Source: Neorhodopirellula lusitana (GTDB lineage Bacteria; Planctomycetota; Planctomycetia; Pirellulales; Pirellulaceae). Taken from it: 64,000 bases of DNA. Location: assembly GCF_900182915.1 (NCBI RefSeq), contig NZ_FXUG01000003.1:496001-560000 (forward strand), in the 5' to 3' direction. The notes beneath the pieces were generated by a model. That model made no database searches and had not been told where the DNA came from. It worked only from the letters and a program-made list of their open reading frames with translations. Both the position numbers and the translations under genes were made by a program. Position 1 is the stretch's first letter, and every line of letters begins with the position of its first letter. Of the stretch, positions 10,601 through 18,400 are shown in pieces.

Positions 10601-11171
10601 CTTCGAAACCGTATTCGAGAATGAAAGCGGCTATCGCTACTTCTTAATTCGAACCAACAACGAAGCCTCTCCAGACGAAGTTTCCGGTGCATTGGAATCG
10701 CGATTGGTGGACGTGGGCATGGACGTGCAATCCGCCGACCGTGTACTGGCCGGTTTGCTGGCGGTGCAGAACACTTACCTGCGAACCTTCCAAAGTCTGG
10801 GTGCCCTGGGGCTGCTACTGGGGACGATCGGACTTGCCGTAGCCCAGTTGCGAAGCGTGCTGGAACGGCGGAACGAATTGGCGGTGATGCAGGCCATTGG
10901 CTTCACTCGCCAGCGACTTTCCAACCTAGTCCTCGGCGAGAACCTTTACCTACTTTTAATGGGAATGGGTTGCGGTGTAGTGACTGCCATCCTTGCGGTG
11001 CTGCCCTACGCTTATTTCACTGGCGCTGCGGTTCCGATCGCTGAACCCCTTTGGATACTCGGTGGCATCTTGGTGTTTGGGATGCTGGCTGGTTTACTTG
11101 CTGTTTGGCGGGCGCTGACCTTGCCACTACTGGATTCACTAAGAGCGGAACATGCTGCGATTGAAATTTGA
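7680..11171 (+). CDS. Large FtsX-type ABC transporter permease
   Basis: 1163 residues from the ATG at 7680, chosen because MLTFLSFVRSTLRHR places a basic segment before the first membrane helix (about 17-39). A large extracytoplasmic region follows (to about 555). Next come an FtsX-type set of helices (FVIMAAMMLIALLLRLG, with AVGFSPRRVMALV), further hydrophobic helices around 700-760, a second soluble region, and a C-terminal FtsX set with the typical RRNELAVMQAIGFTRQRL cytoplasmic turn. The duplicated FtsX design fits LolC/MacB-like or DUF214 mechanotransmission permeases acting on envelope lipids, lipoproteins or export. No ATP-binding partner is encoded nearby, so it must use one from elsewhere. 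The 3' end overlaps the lipoate-ligase-family gene by 20 nt, suggesting co-transcription. Confidence 0.85.
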   Translation: MLTFLSFVRSTLRHRMGVTLAIAAGVATATAVIVGALLVGDSMRGSLRALTIERLGKIESVLAPGQFFPIESVKLTAESDAANSSSLILFPGGSVENKTDEKRTRRIGGVQILGIDPTFWDFDVTGISPSVALDSDSVFLNQSAADELGVSVGDLVTLRMPVEAAVPADSPLGKREIQSEGLPRMQVAAIVSDQGLGRFSLTPSQATPKTVFVSRELVAEVLDRDGQANAMLFDQAIPADSIKLSLQSLGWNLKRVHPDEAIDYVSLTSDALLLPDTAVERIKSSIPNGEVTQVLTYLANAIENIDSNSADSHSVPYSTISAMDSGPTLELNFQLPPDSEAKTADAEITAPNNGTPNNGNSETDNPVIPVVINDWTAKRLNADIGTNVRVFYYEPEVEKGREVERSFDAVVSQIVPITQPVKPYRRNRDAVYDAPLTPYNDPGLTPDVPGVTDQDSISDWDLPFQLERKIAREDDIYWNEHRLTPKAFVPLSVGNQYFGSRFGHTTGLRIDGQDDLANLEQKILSAIQPIQDELGWTPLHIRSQQLAASKGTTPFDGLFLALSMFVIMAAMMLIALLLRLGMLQRISEFGTLLAVGFSPRRVMALVTVETAWITLFGVLAGVAGGFAYAALVLWALKSWWVGAVTVPFLQFHASTFSIVLGGVISWLVCMATAVLTLRFLLRLDPAALLGGRRDVKKHPGSAPVSLNRSYLTIGALVAAALAAAVMGAQGAGQQAAGGFVGAGMMLLMATLVAVHMRLKVKRPVKTSLFSLASANARRSPLRSTLTIGLVATAAFLILSITAFRMSPTEEGTGGFDFIAETGSPIAKDFSAPDVQSNLLGRDASLLEDSTVVAFRMKSGDDASCNNLYQASRPTVLGVPPNINDAMQAFGWAASAADIATETWAMLERDASGSLEDPIPVVIDQNTAMWSLQMTGGIGQVKSFDYGSGKSISFEVVGLLAGSILQGKLLIGQQNFETVFENESGYRYFLIRTNNEASPDEVSGALESRLVDVGMDVQSADRVLAGLLAVQNTYLRTFQSLGALGLLLGTIGLAVAQLRSVLERRNELAVMQAIGFTRQRLSNLVLGENLYLLLMGMGCGVVTAILAVLPYAYFTGAAVPIAEPLWILGGILVFGMLAGLLAVWRALTLPLLDSLRAEHAAIEI
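8728..8757. repeat. 15-bp tandem duplication in the permease gene
   Basis: Two adjacent copies of CCCCAAATAACGGCA, differing only at position 14 (C or T), encode an Asn/Gly/Pro-rich turn in the first extracytoplasmic region. The duplication preserves the frame. Confidence 0.85.
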
Positions 11172-11907
11172 CGCTGGCACGCCGGCCCGCGAACTGGCAC
11201 GAGACGAAGCGATGCTACAGTGGGCTGATTCCATGGTGGAGCAAGACGACCACTCACAGTCGACACAGTTATTTCGAGTTTGGAAATTCACTCGCCCAAC
11301 GGTGGTGCTAGGACGAAGCTCGAAGTTTCAGGACGAGGTCAACCTTCCTTACTGTGATGCGCGTTCGATTGAAGTATTGCGACGCTGCACCGGCGGCGCT
11401 TCGGTCGTGGGTGGTCCGGGATGCTTGATGTACAGCGTCGTGATCGCGGTGCCCAGTGATGGTGGACTGCGGAAGATCGATGTCGCCCATGACTTTGTGA
11501 TGCAGCGCGTGCTCGCGGCCGTCCAAGATCAACTTCCCCAAGCGAAACGCCTTGGGATTTGTGACCTGACGCTTGGACAACGAAAGTTCTCCGGTAATAG
11601 CCTGCGAGTGGCTCGGCATCATTTGCTCTATCACGGAACGATATTGCTTTCCGCGGATTTGGAAATGCTGGCTCGGTGCCTGGACTTCGCCCCTCGACAA
11701 CCCGAGTACCGACAAGGTCGACCGCACCATGATTTTGTCACAAATATCGACGTTCAAGAGAATCAGCTAGTCGAATCATTAGCCCAACAATTCGAGACAA
11801 ACAGCGATTCCGCTGCTTCCAACGAGCTGGTGGAAAAAATCGAAGAAATCGCAAACGCCTTAGTTCTAAGCCGTTACAACGATCCGGCCTGGCACACACG
11901 GCGGTAA
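11152..11907 (+). CDS. Lipoate/octanoate protein ligase family protein
   Basis: 251 residues of the biotin/lipoate A/B ligase family. LRRCTGGASVVGGPGCLMYS matches the RR.TGGG.V....G.L.YS substrate-binding strand, and RKFSGNSLR with YHGTILL matches the RK.SG...R ... HHGT(L/I)L block; the Lys of KFSG is the expected adenylate-contacting residue. The usual HD before G(N/C) is replaced by GG, a variation to note. The likely role is attaching lipoate or octanoate to E2 or GcvH proteins, either as an LplA-type ligase or an LipM-type transferase; the sequence alone does not decide between them. The ATG lies inside the 3' end of the permease gene (20-nt overlap), pointing to translational coupling, although the two functions have no obvious link. 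Confidence 0.8.
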   Translation: MLRLKFDAGTPARELARDEAMLQWADSMVEQDDHSQSTQLFRVWKFTRPTVVLGRSSKFQDEVNLPYCDARSIEVLRRCTGGASVVGGPGCLMYSVVIAVPSDGGLRKIDVAHDFVMQRVLAAVQDQLPQAKRLGICDLTLGQRKFSGNSLRVARHHLLYHGTILLSADLEMLARCLDFAPRQPEYRQGRPHHDFVTNIDVQENQLVESLAQQFETNSDSAASNELVEKIEEIANALVLSRYNDPAWHTRR

Positions 11908-12033
11908 CCGCCTGAAATTGAGTTGAAGCTACTCCACTTTTCCCCATTGCTCGAACCGTTAAAAACGATATTCTTGGAGCCATCACGAAAGTGATCGCTT
12001 CTCCAACTACATTGATCAGAAAGGATTCTCTCT

Positions 12034-12315
12034 ATGAAGACGCGCATCCCCCTTAGCCAAGCCGAAGAAGAAGCCCGTCTACGTCGCGAACGACTGGATT
12101 TGAGTATTGCAGAGATGGGACTTTCGGTTCGTACCACTAACTGTCTCGAAGAAACGGGAATTTTAACCGTTCGAGATCTGCTGAACGCGACTCCCCGCCG
12201 CTTGCTGAAAATCAGCAACTTTGGCGAAAAAACGCTCGACGAAGTCTACGACGCACTGGAGCAACTCGGCTTCTTTCGTCCCGGTCGTCAAGTTGTGGCA
12301 GCAAAAGCCCACTGA
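12034..12315 (+). CDS. Stand-alone RNA polymerase alpha C-terminal domain protein
   Basis: 93 residues: a charged N-terminal helix (SQAEEEARLRRERLDL) followed by one complete alpha-CTD fold at about residues 30-83. Aligned by eye with E. coli RpoA, LSVRTTNCL matches LTVRSANCL, keeping the UP-element contact residues R265, N268 and C269. SNFGEKTLDEV matches PNLGKKSLTEI, keeping N294, G296, K298 and E302 (S299 is Thr). No alpha N-terminal assembly domain is present, so this is a free alpha-CTD, perhaps a DNA-binding or sigma-contacting regulator (inference). An AAAGGA sequence about 10 bases before the ATG can serve as ribosome binding site. The gene sits 126 bases after the ligase-family gene and 18 bases before the next gene. 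Confidence 0.85.
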   Translation: MKTRIPLSQAEEEARLRRERLDLSIAEMGLSVRTTNCLEETGILTVRDLLNATPRRLLKISNFGEKTLDEVYDALEQLGFFRPGRQVVAAKAH

Positions 12316-12333
12316 TAGAGGCCGTAAATCTTC

Positions 12334-13506
12334 GTGAGCCGGTCTCGATCAACTTGGCAGTGGCGTCCTTGGAGTAAGAAACTCGGACTCCGCCTTCGAA
12401 CGGGACCGCTTCGCGGTGTTCTGGGTGAACTTGCGTTTTACCTCGGGCTCATCTTCGTCGGTGTGTTCGTATTCACGTTGGTTCTAGTCACCCAAGTGAT
12501 GGTTCCGAGAATCGGAATCGATTTGCCCCCCGAAGCCCGTGTCGTGCTAGATTCCGATCTCGCACACGGCGGAGGCCACTGGGGACGCTGGGTCGTTGCC
12601 ATGGTTTCGGTCGCAACCATTGGCTCAGGCATGTTCGGCCTCGGGTATCGCCTATTGCACCTAGGCTTCAGTCGCGAACGAATCTCCGCACGGTCGAAAA
12701 CGCTAGAAAACTGGAAAAAGCCTGCTCATTCGGGCAATTCAGAAGAATCCAGTTCAACGGACGACCAAGAAACCAGTCGGGCAAATGACCAACTTTCCGA
12801 CGAGTATCCGCAGTTACCCGCCGTTCCGCGCCTAGGCACGCTCGACGAAAGTCCTGGCGAACGACTTCGCTATCGACTCGCATCGGTGTCCACGGGGCGA
12901 CTGGCGATCATTGGTGCGGCTTCGCTCGCGTTGATCTGGAACTCAGTCTGCGTGGTACTGCTCGCCGTTGCAATCTCCGGATGGTGGTACGATCGCCCCA
13001 GACCCATTCTTGCAATGCTGTTGGTCCCCTTCGCAGGCGTTGCCGTTTGGTCGCTGAAATCTTTCCTGCGACAGGTTCGGCAAGTCGCTGGAGTTGGCCC
13101 CACCGTGTTAGAAATCAGCGATCATCCGCTGCAACCCGGTGGCGCGTACGCGTTATTCATCTCACAAATAGGCCGCATGCGACTCCGCCGTTTAAAGATT
13201 GAACTAGTCTGTGAAGAGGAGTCTTTCTTTCGGCAAGGTACTGACGTTCGTTCGGATCATCACGTCGCGCTTTCCGAAGAATTGCTTTCCGAAGGTCCGG
13301 TTCGTGTTGACCCGCAAGCCCCCTGGGAGCAACAATTAGAGTTCGAGCTTCCCGCCAACGTCATGCATTCTTTTTGCTCGACGAATAATTCGGTGCGTTG
13401 GAGGCTAATCGTTTCAGGAGAAGCCCGCCCTTGGCCATCGTTCTGCCGAAGTTTCCCGCTCATCGTGCATCCGCCGCTCATGGTTCCACCAAACAGCCCG
13501 CGGTAA
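12334..13506 (+). CDS. Membrane protein with C-terminal beta-sandwich-like domain, function unknown
   Basis: 390 residues from a GTG start 18 bases after the alpha-CTD gene. Membrane segments: about 30-54 (LAFYLGLIFVGVFVFTLVLV), about 89-109 (VVAMVSVATIGSGMFGLGY), about 190-212 (IGAASLALIWNSVCVVLLAV) and about 221-240 (ILAMLLVPFAGVAVWSL). A hydrophilic Ser/Asp/Glu linker lies between the helix pairs. The C-terminal ~140 residues look beta-rich (LRRLKIELVCEEESFF, EFELPANVMHSF, VRWRLIVSGEARPWP), in the style of arrestin-like domains. Planctomycetes have such proteins of unknown function, and I cannot name this one. The end overlaps the next gene's possible start. Confidence 0.65.
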   Translation: MSRSRSTWQWRPWSKKLGLRLRTGPLRGVLGELAFYLGLIFVGVFVFTLVLVTQVMVPRIGIDLPPEARVVLDSDLAHGGGHWGRWVVAMVSVATIGSGMFGLGYRLLHLGFSRERISARSKTLENWKKPAHSGNSEESSSTDDQETSRANDQLSDEYPQLPAVPRLGTLDESPGERLRYRLASVSTGRLAIIGAASLALIWNSVCVVLLAVAISGWWYDRPRPILAMLLVPFAGVAVWSLKSFLRQVRQVAGVGPTVLEISDHPLQPGGAYALFISQIGRMRLRRLKIELVCEEESFFRQGTDVRSDHHVALSEELLSEGPVRVDPQAPWEQQLEFELPANVMHSFCSTNNSVRWRLIVSGEARPWPSFCRSFPLIVHPPLMVPPNSPR

Positions 13507-14018
13507 ATGTGTCGTTGTGCCGTGACGATGGCAGCTACTGTGCTGGCGGCTTCCTCAAAGCAAGCTGGCGGGTTAGCCGAGTTTCGCTCGACGAGCTTAC
13601 TGGCGTGGAAGTATCGGTTTTGTGGCATACCGAAGGTAAAGGCGACGAAGATCTAGGCGTTCACTTCTTCCAAAGATATGACGCTTCCGAACTTCGCAAC
13701 ATGGTGATTGGTGAAAGCCAGCCGATTCAATGCCGTTTGCCGGCCTCGCCGCTGAGCTACCGCGGCACTTTGCTTAAAATCCAGTGGGGTGTACGTGTCC
13801 GAGTGTTTGTAGCCGATGGCCCAGAAGCTGTCGCTGAACATCCGTTCTACGTCGTTGCACGGAAATCGGACCCGACTGCAGTCGTTCAAGCTACTGACGT
13901 AGTTCCTGAACGTATCGACGATCCTGCGGCCCGTTCGCATGGACTGCGGCTGCCTCAATCGCTGAAGCGATGGCCGGGGGCTAGCAAAGTAGCCGAAAGG
14001 TTGCGTCGTAAGGCGTAG
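13398..14018 (+). CDS. Hypothetical beta-rich protein overlapping the previous gene
   Basis: Up to 206 residues. The TTG at 13398 gives a 109-nt overlap with the upstream gene; a GTG at 13509, just past the upstream stop, would give about 169 residues and removes the Pro/Arg-rich start, which may be only a shadow of the other frame. The body is beta-rich (LKASWRVSRVS, GVEVSVLWHTEGKGDEDLGV, LKIQWGVRVRVFV, HPFYVVA) and resembles a single arrestin-like sandwich, similar in style to the C-terminus of the previous protein. Together they may form one functional unit. No signal peptide or membrane segment is seen. The C-terminus is basic (AERLRRKA). Confidence 0.55.
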   Translation: MEANRFRRSPPLAIVLPKFPAHRASAAHGSTKQPAVNVSLCRDDGSYCAGGFLKASWRVSRVSLDELTGVEVSVLWHTEGKGDEDLGVHFFQRYDASELRNMVIGESQPIQCRLPASPLSYRGTLLKIQWGVRVRVFVADGPEAVAEHPFYVVARKSDPTAVVQATDVVPERIDDPAARSHGLRLPQSLKRWPGASKVAERLRRKA

Positions 14019-14308
14019 CGGCAACCTTTATTCGGATCGTACAAACTGTGCCGGCCCGCTCACCGCTTTTGGGTGACCTTCTAGTCAACCGGCTCGAGAT
14101 TAAAACTCGACGGCGACGACGAAACAACATAACCGGTGCCCAGATCCCCACCTCAATCTGAGTTCACGACTCTTTTCTAAAGTGGCCCTGGATTGTCGTC
14201 CGATTGACACTGATGTGGGAGCCCCGCGCACCCTCATTTCTGTTTTTCGAATAGCCAGCGTTTCGCAGCAACGCCCACCCCGTTTCGTGATGGTCAGATC
14301 GAGATCAC
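14019..14308. other. Intergenic region with a weak hairpin
   Basis: 290 bases. A 9-bp inverted repeat AAAGGTTGC ... GCAACCTTT (13996-14004 with 14021-14029) spans the end of the preceding gene and could end the operon, but it has no T run. Nothing else is recognised; a promoter for the diguanylate cyclase gene is expected here. Confidence 0.4.
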
Positions 14309-15325
14309 ATGTCTACCGCTAACACAACGCCATTCGACATCGCGAAGCAGGCACTTGCTCACGTTGGACGCTTTCGCACGCCACCCACTCCCAACGTCTA
14401 CGAAGTCTGGTACCGCTATGTGGAAGGCGTCGATGACATCATCGCGAATCTTTCGCACGCTGTTGATCACGTGAACGCCGTTTCAGTGGAAATGTTAGAT
14501 CAACTCCACGACCAATATTGTGTGCCAGTGGAAGTCGCCGGCGAGCGCATGGCGGATGAACTGATCTCTGAGATGAGTTCTCTGCACTCGGTCGTACAGA
14601 AACAAATCCAAGTCGGTGCAGACTTTGGAGACTCGATCAACCAAGCATGTGGGGCCTTATCGGAAGCGAACCCTTCACCCGAGACGGTTTCGGACTGCTC
14701 GAAAGCCTTGCTGGTTAGCAATGCCGTGATGCAGGAACATATCCAGGAACTGCAAGCACAACTCATTGCTTCCCAGACCAAAGTCGAAAATCTGCAGCAC
14801 GAGCTGGTTGAGTCTCAACGAGCCACGATGACAGACCCGCTAACCGGTCTGGGCAATCGACGACATTTTGAAGTGGGAACGCGAAAGTCAATCGCTTCCG
14901 ACAATCGCGAAAGCCGTCACATCGTTTTGTTCGTCATCGACATTGATTATTTCAAGACCATCAACGACACCTTTGGACACGAAAGTGGTGACAAGGTCAT
15001 CATGTACGTTGCCTCCCAACTGGCTAGGCACTGTCCCGATGCTTTGATCTCCCGAATCGGCGGCGATGAATTCGCGATCATCGTGGATGTCTCGGATTAC
15101 ATCCAAGCCAAGGAACTCGCCGACACAGTGCGAAAGTTCTTTGCCTCGACTCCACTGAAACTAAGCGAAAGCGGCAAGGACCTTGGACACGTCAAACTGT
15201 CCATCGGGGCTGCGCGTTTAAGAATCGACGATGACGAACAATCTTGGTTCGTCCGCGCCGACAAACTGCTCTATCAAGCCAAAGATGGCGGCCGAAACAG
15301 CGTCGTGGTCGAGCACTTTCGCTAG
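14309..15325 (+). CDS. GGDEF-domain diguanylate cyclase
   Basis: 338 residues, predicted soluble. A helical N-terminal region (about 1-170), ending in a coiled coil (VMQEHIQELQAQLIASQTKVENLQHEL), precedes a complete GGDEF domain starting at MTDPLTGLGNRR. The active-site motif is intact, GGDEF at 251-255, with the expected DIDYFKTINDTFGHESGD upstream and FVRADKLLYQAKDGGRN downstream. The RxxD inhibitory site is absent (C-P-D-A at that position), so product inhibition through that site is unlikely. It should make cyclic di-GMP from two GTP, controlling the switch between attached and motile states. The N-terminal part matches no sensor fold I recognise. The gene is single and converges with the giant gene. 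Confidence 0.92.
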   Translation: MSTANTTPFDIAKQALAHVGRFRTPPTPNVYEVWYRYVEGVDDIIANLSHAVDHVNAVSVEMLDQLHDQYCVPVEVAGERMADELISEMSSLHSVVQKQIQVGADFGDSINQACGALSEANPSPETVSDCSKALLVSNAVMQEHIQELQAQLIASQTKVENLQHELVESQRATMTDPLTGLGNRRHFEVGTRKSIASDNRESRHIVLFVIDIDYFKTINDTFGHESGDKVIMYVASQLARHCPDALISRIGGDEFAIIVDVSDYIQAKELADTVRKFFASTPLKLSESGKDLGHVKLSIGAARLRIDDDEQSWFVRADKLLYQAKDGGRNSVVVEHFR

Positions 15326-15402
15326 GGAATCATCAACACCGGCGAGTTGTCCCCTAGGAAGCGACGCACTCATAACAGCGTCCCACGCAAATCATCCCAC
15401 CC

Positions 15403-15440
15403 CGATTCGTCAGCGAGGAAAGCTCCTCACTGACGATTCG
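15403..15440. terminator. Hairpin between convergent genes
   Basis: A 17-base inverted repeat (15403-15419 with 15424-15440) with a 4-base loop AAGC. In the minus-strand transcript it has one mismatch and one G-U pair; in the plus-strand transcript it has two mismatches. It lies 35 bases past the giant gene's stop and 78 bases past the diguanylate cyclase stop. No T run follows on either side, so it is a probable rather than certain terminator, working best for the giant gene. Confidence 0.6.
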
Positions 15441-15474
15441 GATCTGGGATGAGATGCGAGCGTTGGTCGACCGC

Positions 15475-18400
15475 TTAGAGCAAGCGTGACATCGCGACGT
15501 CGATTGCCGAAGAGTGATCCGCGGATGCATTGGAATCAGCATCCGTACCCGCCGCTTGAAGCGACGCGGCCAAACGATCCAAAACATCTTCTTCCACTTC
15601 CGTCGTCGCCCCACTCACAACCTTCGAAACTTCGCCAAACGCATTCGGCTCGCCCACTCCCGCCCATAGATCATCAGATGACTGCGGCGAACTGGTTGGT
15701 TCGGCCGAAGCGACGAGGGCAAGCGGTTCACTACTTGCATTCAATGAAGTGGCAACCGGTGTTTGTGGAGCCGAAAGAGGCTCACTCACGCTTCCCGATG
15801 TATCGCGACGATTCAGTTCATTGATGACCTGCAAGACGTCCAAAGCGGCAATCTCTCGGTCACCCGAAACGTCATAGTAGTTCGGTTTCGGATCCGTCGA
15901 ATCGGCAATCAGATTCTCTTCCGATGTTGGTGTACCACCGCCAGAGATGATTCCTGAGTAACGATTCAAGTGGTTGATAATCAACAGTGCATCGATCGCT
16001 GATACTTCACCGTCGTCGTTGACGTCATGCTTGTTATCAGGGTTCTGCAAGCTACTAATCACAACCTGAATGTTCACCGTCGCCACGCCACTACGGCGGC
16101 CATTCACGTCAGCAACCGAATAGGTGAACTGATCGCTTCCGGTGTAACCGGCTGTCGGTGTGTAACGAATCGTTCCATCAGCGAGCGGTGTCACGTCGCC
16201 GAACGAAGGACCGGATTCGATCTGAACACTGCTAACGTCAATTCCATCAGCATCGCTGTCATTGGCGAGAACGGAAACAATGATCGACTCGTTTCGATAA
16301 GCCAGTGTCGAATCATTGACCACAACGGGAGCGTTGTTGGGACTGATCGTCACCAGGCCTTCTTCGCTTTCGATCCCACGTCCGTACAAGACCTTGTAAC
16401 CAAACTCATCCCGACCTGGGAAGTTTGTAAATGGCTCGTAAACGATGCTTCCGTCTTCGTTGACGGTAACACTGCCGAATTCAGGAAGCGTCGTGATGAA
16501 CACGGTATCCCGCTGAATGACTCCATCAACGTCAACATCGTTATCAAGGACATTGATTGTCGTTGGGCCCGTTGAGCTCAACGTCGGAGTGTCAGGATTG
16601 ATGACGGGTGCAGCCTTACCGGTGCCGACTTGAATCGTCAGCGTCGCAGGCAACTCCGAAGTCAACGCATCTTGTCCACGCGTTCCCGGGGTAATTTCAG
16701 TAGCACCGTTGTCGGTGATATGGAAGGTCAAAGACTCTTCCGGCAACAACGTGAGCCCAGCGTCAATAACTGCTGGCGGTGTGTACTGGATCGTTTCAAA
16801 GAACCTTTGAGTTCGTTCCTCGCTAGTACCTTCCGCAATCAGTACCGGGTCTCCGATAACGAAGCGATAGACGCCACCGATATCGCTGATCAAGACGGCT
16901 TCGTTGTTAGCAATGGCAGCGTTAGCAGCGGCCTCATCGCGTCGCAACTCAACTCGTTCCTCTTCAGTACCACCGGTTAAGTACAACTCCGCACTGACCA
17001 AGCTAGCGGTACTTGGATCGGTCAGATCCAAGGTTTGCCCGTTCACGGTGACCGAAGTGATTCCCAGGTCAGCCGTCTGGATGTCCTCGTTGTAAGGCGA
17101 TCCAAGCTGCACATCGAAGTCACCGGGTGCAGCCGACAACTCGCCGACCTTGGCGACATTCAGGGTTTGCAGTGAAACTCGTGCAAGTCCAGCCGGCACG
17201 TCCAAAGCACTGATATCAGCGATCACGCCGAGGCCGAGCTGACGAAGCTGGTTTCGCAATTCGGTCGCAACATTGACAGCACTGCTGCCCGCGGTGAAGC
17301 CGACGACAGCGTCCGCATCATCAGGAACCAAGCCCGTCGTATTGAATTCGATAATGAACTGGTCACCGGCCGATGTCTCAACCAGGATGCGTTGTCCATC
17401 AATCAACCCTGTTCCTGAAGGAACAAGTAATTCGTCAGCACCCGTCGTTAAACCACTCGGTGCGAACGCCGAATCGACATCTTGCAGATCTCCAAACTGC
17501 ACACCGCCGCCGGATAAGCGAGCTCCGATACCAACAGCTCGAAGTTGAGTAAGCAAGCTAGCCAATAACGACGATGTCTCGGTGGACTGGGCGTAAGCGA
17601 CAACCAAATCGGTCCCGAAACTTGGCGTTCCAGTCGTGTTGAACTCAACGACGATCGTGGTCGCATCGAGACCAGTCCCATTGGTCAACGTGACCGTTTC
17701 ACCATTAATCAAGTCCGTTGTCGCTGGAAGAATCAACGTCGACAAATCGTATTGAATCTGGGAGGCGACATTGTTGACGACGACATCAGAGATGTCTGTG
17801 ACATCGACTTGGCCGGCGAAGACATCCGAAGCTTCAGCACCGAATCCATCCTGATACAACGCCGCGGCCAGTAGAGCCGCCGTCTGCGAAGCGGAATCAG
17901 TCAGGCTGAACAGGAGCGGAGTAACCCCGTCCTCGACATTCCCGGTCGAAGTGAATTCATAGACAAATTCACTTCCACTTGCATCGGTTACGACAAGTCG
18001 CTCACCGTCATTCAGCTCAAGTCCCGCTGGAACTGTGAACACTTGCGAGAACACATTTACCTGAACCGTGCCTTGACCAGCGACATCGCTAACCGCTGTC
18101 GTGTTGACAAAGTTCACACGGCCCACAATCGCACCGTCGATCGAACCACCAAAGCCTAGCGATCGGATGGCTTCCTGAACCCGGACCGCCAGCTGTGCCG
18201 CGGTTTCTTCAGTCGAGTACTGGATCACGAAGTCAGTACCGTTTGAAGCGACACCGCTTGTGTTGAATTCAATCGTTCCTTGACGTCCGTTGGTTGCGGT
18301 AAGAATCAATACCTCGCCATCACGAAGCTCGCTACCGTCCGGGACAGTCACGCCGTTGCTAGTCGCAACGATGTTCGAGCTAGTGGTCAGCGATGCATTC

